From assembly GCF_900215605.1 (NCBI RefSeq), contig NZ_OBEL01000005.1, positions 186,001 through 250,000 on the forward strand: a DNA stretch of 64,000 nt, written 5' to 3'. Every line of letters starts with the position of its first letter. Position 1 is the first letter of the stretch. The notes below the pieces were generated by a model. That model searched no databases. It saw only the letters and a list, made by a program, of their open reading frames with translations, and had not been told where the DNA came from. Made by a program: the position numbers and the translations under genes. Below, piece by piece: positions 36,683-44,125 of this stretch. The stretch comes from Cohaesibacter gelatinilyticus (GTDB taxonomy: Bacteria > Pseudomonadota > Alphaproteobacteria > Rhizobiales > Cohaesibacteraceae).

Positions 36683-37840
36683 TTATGGCATCTGCACATT
36701 ATTCAGCCCTTTGGATCGTTTGATCAATGAACGGGCAATCACAACGCGCTGAATTTCTGTCGTGCCATCCACCAATTTGAGCATCTGCGCAAGGCGTGAC
36801 AGTCGATCCAGATCATATTGTTTGAGCAAGCCATAACCACCCAGCATCTGGGTGCAGGCATTGGCCGCTTTCAAGGCAGCATCTGGGGCAAATCGCTTGG
36901 CGTGTGCTGCTGCCAGCGGACCATCCGGAGTTCCAACAAGACCAGCTGCCTTTTTGTAGAGTAGCCGTGAAATCTCCAGATCGGTGGCGATGTCTGCCAT
37001 CATCCATTGAATGCCTTCCAGATCCAGTTCTTTGCCACCAAACATGTCGCGTTGCTTTGCAAAAGAGAGCGCTGTATCAAGGGCCGCTTCCATAAGACCG
37101 CAGCAGCCTGATGCAATGGAAGCCCGGGCAATGTCAATGGCCATCAAGGAGCCGGACAAACCTTTGCCGGGTGGAAGGATGATGTTTTCGGCTGGCACTT
37201 CCACATTGTCCAGATACATGTCGGCAAGTGGCAGGAAGTTGAAGGAAGCGGTCTCATAGCGTGGGCCAAAGCTCACACCGGGTGCGTCGGCAGGGACTGC
37301 TATCATCGCCATATCTTTATGACCCGGTTCGTCAGAGGTTTTGACCACCACAAAATAGACATCAGCCTCCGTTGCCAGAGAAACCCAGGCTTTGCGTCCG
37401 GAAATGGTATAGGATCCGGAATTACCATCCACATTGGCCCTGGTGTGCATGATCATGGGGTCCGAACCTGACTGTGGCTCTGTTAGAACAAAGCCTGCCA
37501 GTTTTTTGCCAGAGGTGAGGTCCTTCGCCCATTTTTCCTTGGCAGCATCGGTTCCGAAACCACAAAGAGCAAAGGAGCAGATGTTATGCATGGAAAGTGC
37601 GAAGGCATAAGCTCCATCACCTTTTCCCAATTCTTCATAAACCTGAATACCATCGCCTAACGACAACCCTTGTCCACCAAATTCTGGTGGGCAGTAAAGC
37701 CCGAGAAGTCCGTCTTTTGCAGCTTGATCAGAAGCGGCGCGCGGCCATTGGCCTTGTTCGTTCCAGTCATGAACCTGCGGGCTGATGACGTCTTGCGCAT
37801 GAGTTCTGGCGGCGGCCAGAATGCTATCTAAATCGCTCAT
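36683..37840 (-). CDS. Acyl-CoA dehydrogenase
   Basis: FAD enzyme that forms the alpha-beta double bond in an acyl-CoA, of the short-chain/isovaleryl type, 385 residues from ATG 37840, which is preceded by GGGAGGA. Seen: the N-terminal helical domain ending GDGAYAFALSMHNICSFAL, the FAD segment FVLTEPQSGSDPMIM, the middle domain with SGRKAWVSLATEADVYFVVV, and the C-terminal MLGGYGLLKQYDLDRLSRLA with KLVDGTTEIQRVVIARSL. The Glu of the general-base position cannot be pinned without alignment. It lies alone, reverse, divergent from the polysaccharide locus. Substrate unknown; branched-chain or short-chain acyl-CoA are plausible. Confidence 0.92.
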   Translation of the reverse strand: MSDLDSILAAARTHAQDVISPQVHDWNEQGQWPRAASDQAAKDGLLGLYCPPEFGGQGLSLGDGIQVYEELGKGDGAYAFALSMHNICSFALCGFGTDAAKEKWAKDLTSGKKLAGFVLTEPQSGSDPMIMHTRANVDGNSGSYTISGRKAWVSLATEADVYFVVVKTSDEPGHKDMAMIAVPADAPGVSFGPRYETASFNFLPLADMYLDNVEVPAENIILPPGKGLSGSLMAIDIARASIASGCCGLMEAALDTALSFAKQRDMFGGKELDLEGIQWMMADIATDLEISRLLYKKAAGLVGTPDGPLAAAHAKRFAPDAALKAANACTQMLGGYGLLKQYDLDRLSRLAQMLKLVDGTTEIQRVVIARSLIKRSKGLNNVQMP

Positions 37841-37938
37841 TGTTCCTCCCTCAAATGCCATGCTGATTGATAGACATTTAAAATGAATGTGTATTTCGGT
37901 ATATGCCCGAGACTTTTAATTGGCTCGAATGAACATTA

Positions 37939-37952
37939 AACGTACATACGTT
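37939..37952. promoter_or_regulatory. Inverted repeat AACGTA-CA-TACGTT
   Basis: A 6-2-6 perfect inverted repeat about 100 bp upstream of the acyl-CoA dehydrogenase start. TetR-type repressors of acyl-CoA genes bind sites of this sort. The binder is unknown. Confidence 0.45.
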
Positions 37953-37989
37953 CGTTTTTATGATTTACGCGAATTTTCCTGGACGCTGC

Positions 37990-38008
37990 AAGTGATATTT
38001 TGTCACTT
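37990..38008. promoter_or_regulatory. Inverted repeat AAGTGA-N7-TCACTT
   Basis: A perfect 6-bp-arm repeat with GTGA/TCAC cores, similar to but one base wider than the CRP/FNR spacing, between the two divergent units. A CRP-family site is possible. Confidence 0.35.
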
Positions 38009-38151
38009 CACCAAAAGTCGGAGTAAAAAACGGCAAACTAGGAAAGCGGTCAACTCTTAAGTGTTTTGCAATAGCCCCGGAGATAAACTGAGCGAAAGCC
38101 GGTTTCCAGCCATATATAGCAATATTTGTTCAGAGCGAATCCAAAGACTTC

Positions 38152-39684
38152 ATGTCCACATTGGTCAACAATCAAATGCAACATGCGGCCTCGCCCTATC
38201 AACCGGTGAGCGGCCATGCAATAGAACGGCTGGCCATTCAAACCAGCCATTTGAGCTTGACATTGGCACTGTGCCTGTTGGTGACGACATTCCCGATTGC
38301 TGCCTTCTTCATTTCCCCGCTTATTGCGATTATCGGTCATCTGATCCTGGTAAGTGCAGTCACCTTCTATTTTGCTCCTGCATTGCCTCAAATCGTCTAT
38401 TTCGCTCTATTGTTCCAGAATATCATTATCTCGATATTTTCGGGTTTCGTGAGTGATGCGGAAAGTTTCAATATCCTCAAAGGGTTTAACTTTCTAACCA
38501 TGATGGTGGCCTGGCTTTGGCTATTTGGCAGTTATGCCATGAATTGGCGGGTGCATAGCAGACAGGTCAATCGCATCATGGCAGTTGGTTTGATTGCTTT
38601 CGCTATCATTGGTTTTTATTTGCTGCTTGGAATGGCCAAAAACCCAATGGCAGCGTCCATCTATTTGCGAAATATCATCACACCAATGGTGATGTTCCAG
38701 CTCTTCTTTTTTGTTGCGCTGAGGTTCAATCAACCGCTTCTTCCGTTTTTCACCACCGTTACCGTGATTGTCATCATTGCGGGTTGGATCGAGATGCTGG
38801 ATCGACCCCTCTGGCTGGATCTCACCAATGGATGGACCTATTGGGGCAAGATCATGGAGAAGGACATTCTGAACCTTTCATGGGATCAGGATGCCAAGGA
38901 AAAAGGTCAGGTTCTTTTGGGCATACTTGATTCCATGCGAGTGGATTTTCTCAATACCCCTTTGCTCGGCGATAATTCCATCAAGATCACGCGCATGAAC
39001 GGTCCGAATTTGCATCCGATTTCATATTCCTATGCTTTGAGTATTCTGGCCCTCATAATGTGGTTCTCAAAGCGAGGTTGGTGGGTTCTGCCGTTGCTGC
39101 CACTCTTGCTTTTGGCCAGTGCCAAGGGTTCGATGATCATGATCTTTCTGGCTTTTTGCGCTTTGCTTGCCCGTTTTCTGTTCGGCGCCGTATTCGGTCT
39201 TGTTTCTCTTGTTTTTGTCCTCGTTTGTTATTTTGTACTGGGCATTATTATTGGTCTTGATATTGGAGATTTCCATGTCCTCGGTTTCATGGGTGGTGTC
39301 TATGATTTTCTAGGCAATCCAATTGGTTATGGGTTGGGTGATGGTGGTAATCTTGCAACGAATTTTGGTAAGCTGGATTGGTCTGCTTATCAGGCGGCGG
39401 GACGAACTCCAACAGCCATGGAAAGTGCAGTGGGAGTCATGATGCGCCAAATGGGATTTGCTGCCTTTGCACTGCTGGCCTGTTATGCCTGGATTGGATA
39501 TCAGACTTTCAAACTATCCCTGCAAAGCAAGGTGGCTTTGCATTCCATTGCATCTTTTGGCCTCTTCATCATTCTGGTCAATGGTGTTTTTCAGGAAGAA
39601 GCTCTGTTCTCCCCTCTTGCTTTGGGGTCCATGATGGCACTCAACGGACATATCCTGGGCGCATCTTTGAGAGCCGTTCGGTAA
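38152..39684 (+). CDS. O-antigen-ligase/polymerase-like membrane protein
   Basis: A 510-residue polytopic protein with about 10-12 predicted transmembrane helices (for example LTLALCLLVTTFPIAAFFI and GAVFGLVSLVFVLVCYFVLG). A long soluble loop at about residues 210-290 (from MLDRPLWLDLTNGW, through the region WGKIMEKDILNLSWDQD and MRVDFLNT, to NLHPISYSYALS) is typical of Wzy polymerases and O-antigen ligases, which carry one large periplasmic loop. I saw no signature strong enough to separate polymerase from ligase. It starts the locus with flippase, glycosyltransferases and co-polymerase, so Wzy is the best guess. Confidence 0.65.
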   Translation: MSTLVNNQMQHAASPYQPVSGHAIERLAIQTSHLSLTLALCLLVTTFPIAAFFISPLIAIIGHLILVSAVTFYFAPALPQIVYFALLFQNIIISIFSGFVSDAESFNILKGFNFLTMMVAWLWLFGSYAMNWRVHSRQVNRIMAVGLIAFAIIGFYLLLGMAKNPMAASIYLRNIITPMVMFQLFFFVALRFNQPLLPFFTTVTVIVIIAGWIEMLDRPLWLDLTNGWTYWGKIMEKDILNLSWDQDAKEKGQVLLGILDSMRVDFLNTPLLGDNSIKITRMNGPNLHPISYSYALSILALIMWFSKRGWWVLPLLPLLLLASAKGSMIMIFLAFCALLARFLFGAVFGLVSLVFVLVCYFVLGIIIGLDIGDFHVLGFMGGVYDFLGNPIGYGLGDGGNLATNFGKLDWSAYQAAGRTPTAMESAVGVMMRQMGFAAFALLACYAWIGYQTFKLSLQSKVALHSIASFGLFIILVNGVFQEEALFSPLALGSMMALNGHILGASLRAVR

Positions 39685-39807
39685 CCAGCCCAGCTATCCA
39701 GATAGGACTTTATTAAGCATCTCGGTAAACGGAAAATTCGCACGCGATGCTTAGTGTTGTAGCTGAAATTCAGCGCAAATGGCAGTCGCCGGAAAAAACA
39801 AGACAGT

Positions 39808-41247
39808 ATGACCCAGCTACATCCCGGATCACGTGCGTCTCTGGAGAGTCTCAAAGCTTTATTTGGCAATAGTGTCGCCAAAGGTATCTTGGGTACCATG
39901 GCCCTGAAAGCCGCAAGTGCGATCATTGCCTTTTCTCTCTTCACCTTGGCTGCGAACGCGTCAGGGGCAGAGGAATTTGGACGTTTCTCAATCTTCTTCT
40001 CCGTGGCTTCATTGCTTTCCATTGTTGCCGCGATGGGGCAAGAGCTGAAAGTTGTGCGCGCCTGGAACCAATATATGGCGCAAAAGCAACCTGCTTTGGC
40101 TTTGGGGGCCTTGCGGTATGGCTGGATATTGAGCTTGGCCGGAACGGCTGTTGTCGGGTTGAGTTTTGGCGCATTCCTATTGGCTGATTGGAATGCCACT
40201 CCCTTGCAAATCAACGGCGACTGGATGCTTGCACTGGCGACTGTTGCCTTTCTGATCACCAATACATTGTCCTTGTTCAGTAGTCATGCCGCGAGAGCGA
40301 TTGTCTCTATTCGCGTCGGAGATGGGCATCATGAATTGACCTGGCGTACGCTGGTTATCACAATGCTTGTTGCCAGCTTGATATTTGGGCATTCCATTAC
40401 AACAGCTGAGATTTTTGCAGTATCAGCATTCGGATTGATGCTGGTCATCGCCATCCAGTCCGTTTTGATCAGCCGAAAATTGTCTCGAGAATTGGGGCCT
40501 GTAAAAGCAAGCTATGATGTAAAGACCTGGACGCCTCGCAGCATTCGTCTTTGGTTCGCTGCGATGATGGAGGCTACCAATCAGCATCTGGAAGTGCTGT
40601 TGATCGGAATATTGCTTGATCCCATGGCGGCAGGGGCATATTTCGTTGCAGCTCGCCTCGCCAACGCCTTTGCACTGGCGGCGGATGGTATCAACACATT
40701 TGGAACTCGTCGGGTTCCCGGCCTCTATTTTACCGGCCAGCAACGCGAGCTGTCTCAAACCCTGAGGCTCATGGCTCTGATGAGCTTGGTGATTGTTGCA
40801 GCCGGCCTTGGCACCGTTCTTCTATTTGGTCATTGGTTGCTTGCGCTCTTTGGCACCACTTACATGGACTATCACCTGGTTCTGATCATTCTATCGGTCG
40901 GCACCGCGATTGCGGCGGCTGCAGGGCCGGCTCCGTCCTTTCTGATGATCACAGGGCACGAAGATGCCTATATGAAGACGGTTGCGACCTCAGTCGTCTG
41001 GCGGATCATTGGTTTCATGCTGGTCATTCCGGCTTTCGGTATCGTCGGTGCGGCTTGTGTGACTGCCAGCATGCTGGTTCTCTTGTCTATTTATCTCAAT
41101 ATGCAATGTCGTTCAAAAACTGGCATGGATCCGTCCATTTTGCGTCTGCTTCGTAAAAAGGCGGACTGCATTCCGGATGTGAGTGAACAGACGACCAACC
41201 CCAATGCTCTCTCTGCCGCATCTATACGCCCCAGCCCGGCCGAATAA
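39808..41247 (+). CDS. Polysaccharide flippase, Wzx-like (MVF/PST family)
   Basis: A 479-residue protein with 12 or more hydrophobic segments and the pattern of lipid-linked oligosaccharide flippases: MALKAASAIIAFSLFTLAANA near the start, EEFGRFSIFFSVASLLSIVA, DPMAAGAYFVAARLANAFALAAD in the middle, and ITGHEDAYMKTVATSVVWRI near the end. It would move undecaprenyl-linked repeat units across the inner membrane. It lies between the polymerase-like gene and a GT4 glycosyltransferase, all in one direction. A MATE-type antiporter is unlikely because of the context. Confidence 0.8.
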   Translation: MTQLHPGSRASLESLKALFGNSVAKGILGTMALKAASAIIAFSLFTLAANASGAEEFGRFSIFFSVASLLSIVAAMGQELKVVRAWNQYMAQKQPALALGALRYGWILSLAGTAVVGLSFGAFLLADWNATPLQINGDWMLALATVAFLITNTLSLFSSHAARAIVSIRVGDGHHELTWRTLVITMLVASLIFGHSITTAEIFAVSAFGLMLVIAIQSVLISRKLSRELGPVKASYDVKTWTPRSIRLWFAAMMEATNQHLEVLLIGILLDPMAAGAYFVAARLANAFALAADGINTFGTRRVPGLYFTGQQRELSQTLRLMALMSLVIVAAGLGTVLLFGHWLLALFGTTYMDYHLVLIILSVGTAIAAAAGPAPSFLMITGHEDAYMKTVATSVVWRIIGFMLVIPAFGIVGAACVTASMLVLLSIYLNMQCRSKTGMDPSILRLLRKKADCIPDVSEQTTNPNALSAASIRPSPAE

Positions 41248-41256
41248 ATAAAATGG

Positions 41257-42405
41257 ATGTCAGTCATGAAAATGAAAAAGAAAATCTTGTTCATTCAAAC
41301 CCAGGCCGAGAATGCAGGCGCCCAGGAAATTTCGCGTCTGGTAGGTGAGGGGTTGGCGACCAAGCAACATGCAGTTCACCATCTTTTCTTTTATCGCAAG
41401 ACCGATGCATATGATCATGCACCCAATACGACAATATTGTGTGATCAACGTCCGTCAACGCCACTGGCATTTGCAAAATTCCTGATTGATCTGGTCAAAT
41501 TTATCCGCGATCTCAAGCCCGATGTTGTTTTGACTTTCCAGCATTATGGAAATTTGTTCGGCGGCCCTGCTGCTCGTCTGGCTGGAGTACCCCATGTTAT
41601 TGCCAATCAGGTCTCGGCACAGGCAACCATGAATTCTGTGATCCGCAAGTTGGATATGGCAATGGGCTCCATTGGCGTGTTTGATTCCATAACGGTCAAT
41701 AGCAAGGATACGGCGGGTGAATATGGTGATTTCCCGAAGGTTTATACCAAACGGATTGTTCATGTCCCCCATGGCTTCAAGACCAAAACCTCTGATCTGA
41801 GCAAAGGATGTGCCCGGGAGAAATATGGCCTTCCGTCAAATGCAACAATTTTGGGTTCTGTCGCAAGACTGAATGTGCTGAAGCGCCTTGATATCGCGAT
41901 CGAAGTTCTTTCTGCCAATCCTTCTTGGCATCTGGCTTTGGGTGGACAAGGGCCGGAAGAAGACAATCTGCGTAAGCAAGCAAAAGATTTGGGGGTAGAG
42001 GATAGGGTTCACTTCATTGGCGAGATGAGGTCCGAGCAGGTCGGTGATTTCCTGAAGACATTGGATTTGTTCATTTTTCCATCGCAAGCAGAGACATTCG
42101 GTTTGGCTGCAGTGGAAGCTGCCCAAGTGGGGTTGCCAATCGTGGCAAATGATATACCGGTCTTGCGTGAAGTCTTGCAAACCGATGGGGTACCATGCGC
42201 ACTATTCGCAAATAGCGATGATGTTGCAAGTTATGTCACTGCCATCGAAAAATTGCTGTCTGATCCGGAACTGGTGAAGCAACTTGCTACCTCGGCGGAA
42301 CGGTTAAGCCGGCTCTATTCGCTAGACACCATGGTTGATCATTATGAAGATCTGGTTCTGGAACAAGAACAACCGCTCTTCATGCCCATGGGGCAACAAG
42401 CCTGA
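41257..42405 (+). CDS. Glycosyltransferase family 4
   Basis: GT-B fold retaining glycosyltransferase, 382 residues, adding a sugar to the lipid-linked repeat. Seen: N-terminal GAQEISRLVGEGLA, the region IRDLKPDVVLTFQHYGN, the nucleotide-sugar domain VARLNVLKRLDIAIEVL, LALGGQGPEEDNLRKQA, VHFIGEMRSEQVGDFL, and the E-x7-E motif ETFGLAAVEAAQVGLPIVA with DIPVLRE. Donor sugar unknown. The stop overlaps the next start by one base (TGATG at 42403-42407), so the two are translationally coupled. Confidence 0.9.
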   Translation: MSVMKMKKKILFIQTQAENAGAQEISRLVGEGLATKQHAVHHLFFYRKTDAYDHAPNTTILCDQRPSTPLAFAKFLIDLVKFIRDLKPDVVLTFQHYGNLFGGPAARLAGVPHVIANQVSAQATMNSVIRKLDMAMGSIGVFDSITVNSKDTAGEYGDFPKVYTKRIVHVPHGFKTKTSDLSKGCAREKYGLPSNATILGSVARLNVLKRLDIAIEVLSANPSWHLALGGQGPEEDNLRKQAKDLGVEDRVHFIGEMRSEQVGDFLKTLDLFIFPSQAETFGLAAVEAAQVGLPIVANDIPVLREVLQTDGVPCALFANSDDVASYVTAIEKLLSDPELVKQLATSAERLSRLYSLDTMVDHYEDLVLEQEQPLFMPMGQQA

Positions 42406-43919
42406 TGAAGCTTTGTCTACATATCGATCCATCACGCACCAGAGCTTGGCACCGAACTCTGATTCAACGTCTGGCAGATCACAATGATATCGAATTGTGC
42501 TTGTCTCGTGCGGTTGAACAGCCTTTGGCGAAAGCCATTGAAGTCTATATGGAGTTTGAAACCAGGCTCTATATCAAGGCAGAAACAGCTGGAGCTTCTA
42601 GACTGGGTTTCGATAGATTGGATCTGCCGCTGCTCGGCAATGATGCCGTTGATATGGTCATCGATTTGGCCGGTGACGACGCCTGCCCTGAAAGTGCGAT
42701 GCAAATTCAGCTCTTGTTCGACGGAAAAACCGGGGAAGATGCCGCGATTGCTTCTCTTTTCGGCAACAATGGTTTGCCACAAGTAGCTTTGCGCGATCTG
42801 AAGAATGACAAAATTCTTGCAAGCGCTTTACCTTCTGGAGAATTGGCCGCAGGTGTGGTTGGAGGTCTGGACCAACTATATGCGCGTGTCATCACGCTTC
42901 TGGATGCCTTCTTGCATCACCCACAACGGTTTGCAGCCCCTTTGCAAAAGACGGATAGCTTCATGCCTGGGCCCATGTCGCTTGTGAAACGAGCTGCCAA
43001 AAGTGTGCTGCGTGAAACAGTCATGAAGGTCTATCGGATACTCTTTCATGCCAGCCATTGGCGTGTGGGTTGGCGATGGGTGGATGATCAGGATGTCTGG
43101 AACCGTCAGGATTTATCCGGTGAAAAATGGCAAATTCTGGAAGATCCGGGCCACAATTTCTATGCAGACCCTTTCCCTCTTTTTTGGAAAGGGAAGCATT
43201 ATCTGTTTTTTGAAGATCTCAATCAGTATGAGCAAAAGGGAATTTTGTCTGTTATCGAATTTGACGAAACTGGCCCAACAGGGCCGGCTCAACCTTGTTT
43301 GATAGAGGACTTTCATCTTTCATACCCTTTCTTCATTGAGGAAGAGGATGAGCTTTACATGATCCCGGAGACATCCAATAATCGTGAAATAGCTCTTTAT
43401 CGTGCAGACAAATTTCCCTTTGGGTGGAAAAAGAAACATGTGCTGATAAGCGATATTGATGCAGCAGATGTGACCATCTCCAGATGGGATGGTAAATATT
43501 GGATGTTCTGCGTCACCCGCGATGGAGCAGGGGGATATTCTGACTGTCTTTCTCTCTTTCATGCTGATCACTTGCTCGGGCCTTGGCAAGCTCATGCCCA
43601 AAATCCGGTTCTGATTGATCGCGCAACTGCCCGTCCTGCAGGCAATATGGTTCAAAAAAACGGCAAACTTTGGCGTCCAGTACAGGATTGCTCGCTCTCC
43701 TATGGGGCCGAATTGGCTCTCTGTGAAGTCACTCGACTGGATGAGAGTGGGTTTGAGCAGATTGTGCATAAAAAACTGGCGCCAGATGCAGCCTGGCCGG
43801 GGCGAAAATTGCACAGCTTGAACAGGGCTGGCCAGCTTGAAGTCATCGATGGTGCGGTTCTACGGCCAAAATGGCAGAAGTTACGACCTTGGTTCGATCG
43901 CAAATACAGTCCTCAATAG
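42405..43919 (+). CDS. GINT1-N-like five-bladed propeller protein of the polysaccharide locus
   Basis: A 504-residue protein. Residues about 220-490 match the pattern of the N-terminal domain of glucosamine inositolphosphorylceramide transferase 1 (GINT1_N, a GH43-like beta-propeller): YADPFPLFWKGKHYLFFED, KGILSVIEFDETG, LSYPFFIEEEDELYMIPETS, ELALCEVTRLDESG and LWRPVQDCSLSYGAE. Residues 1-200 look like a separate alpha/beta domain (starting MKLCLHIDPSRTRAWH), similar to formyltransferase-type N-domains that often precede this propeller. Its role in bacterial polysaccharide loci is unproven; a transferase or sugar-binding role is inference. Translation-coupled to the GT4 gene. Confidence 0.7.
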   Translation: MKLCLHIDPSRTRAWHRTLIQRLADHNDIELCLSRAVEQPLAKAIEVYMEFETRLYIKAETAGASRLGFDRLDLPLLGNDAVDMVIDLAGDDACPESAMQIQLLFDGKTGEDAAIASLFGNNGLPQVALRDLKNDKILASALPSGELAAGVVGGLDQLYARVITLLDAFLHHPQRFAAPLQKTDSFMPGPMSLVKRAAKSVLRETVMKVYRILFHASHWRVGWRWVDDQDVWNRQDLSGEKWQILEDPGHNFYADPFPLFWKGKHYLFFEDLNQYEQKGILSVIEFDETGPTGPAQPCLIEDFHLSYPFFIEEEDELYMIPETSNNREIALYRADKFPFGWKKKHVLISDIDAADVTISRWDGKYWMFCVTRDGAGGYSDCLSLFHADHLLGPWQAHAQNPVLIDRATARPAGNMVQKNGKLWRPVQDCSLSYGAELALCEVTRLDESGFEQIVHKKLAPDAAWPGRKLHSLNRAGQLEVIDGAVLRPKWQKLRPWFDRKYSPQ

Positions 43920-44125
43920 ATAAATCTCTTCGAGCAAAATTCAGAAAAATGCACTTCAATTGCTGGCAAGCAAACATGGTTAACCAAACCTCAATCTCAT
44001 CCCTCCATAGTGCGGTATGAAGAGAAATGCACCATTGTCGCCATCTATATGATGAATTGGCAAAATGGGTGAGAAAATGCCGCTTTTCCCAGAGGATTTG
44101 CGGTGACTTGGCGGACGAAGAATAA
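43920..44125. other. Intergenic region before the co-polymerase gene
   Basis: No gene seen. It likely holds a promoter for the co-polymerase unit; no clear repeats. Confidence 0.35.

Larger units (their letters stand above)
37841..38151. other. Divergent intergenic region between acyl-CoA dehydrogenase and the polysaccharide locus
   Basis: No gene. It is AT-rich and holds two inverted repeats listed separately, so both directions are likely regulated. No clear sigma-70 hexamers were fixed. Confidence 0.5.
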
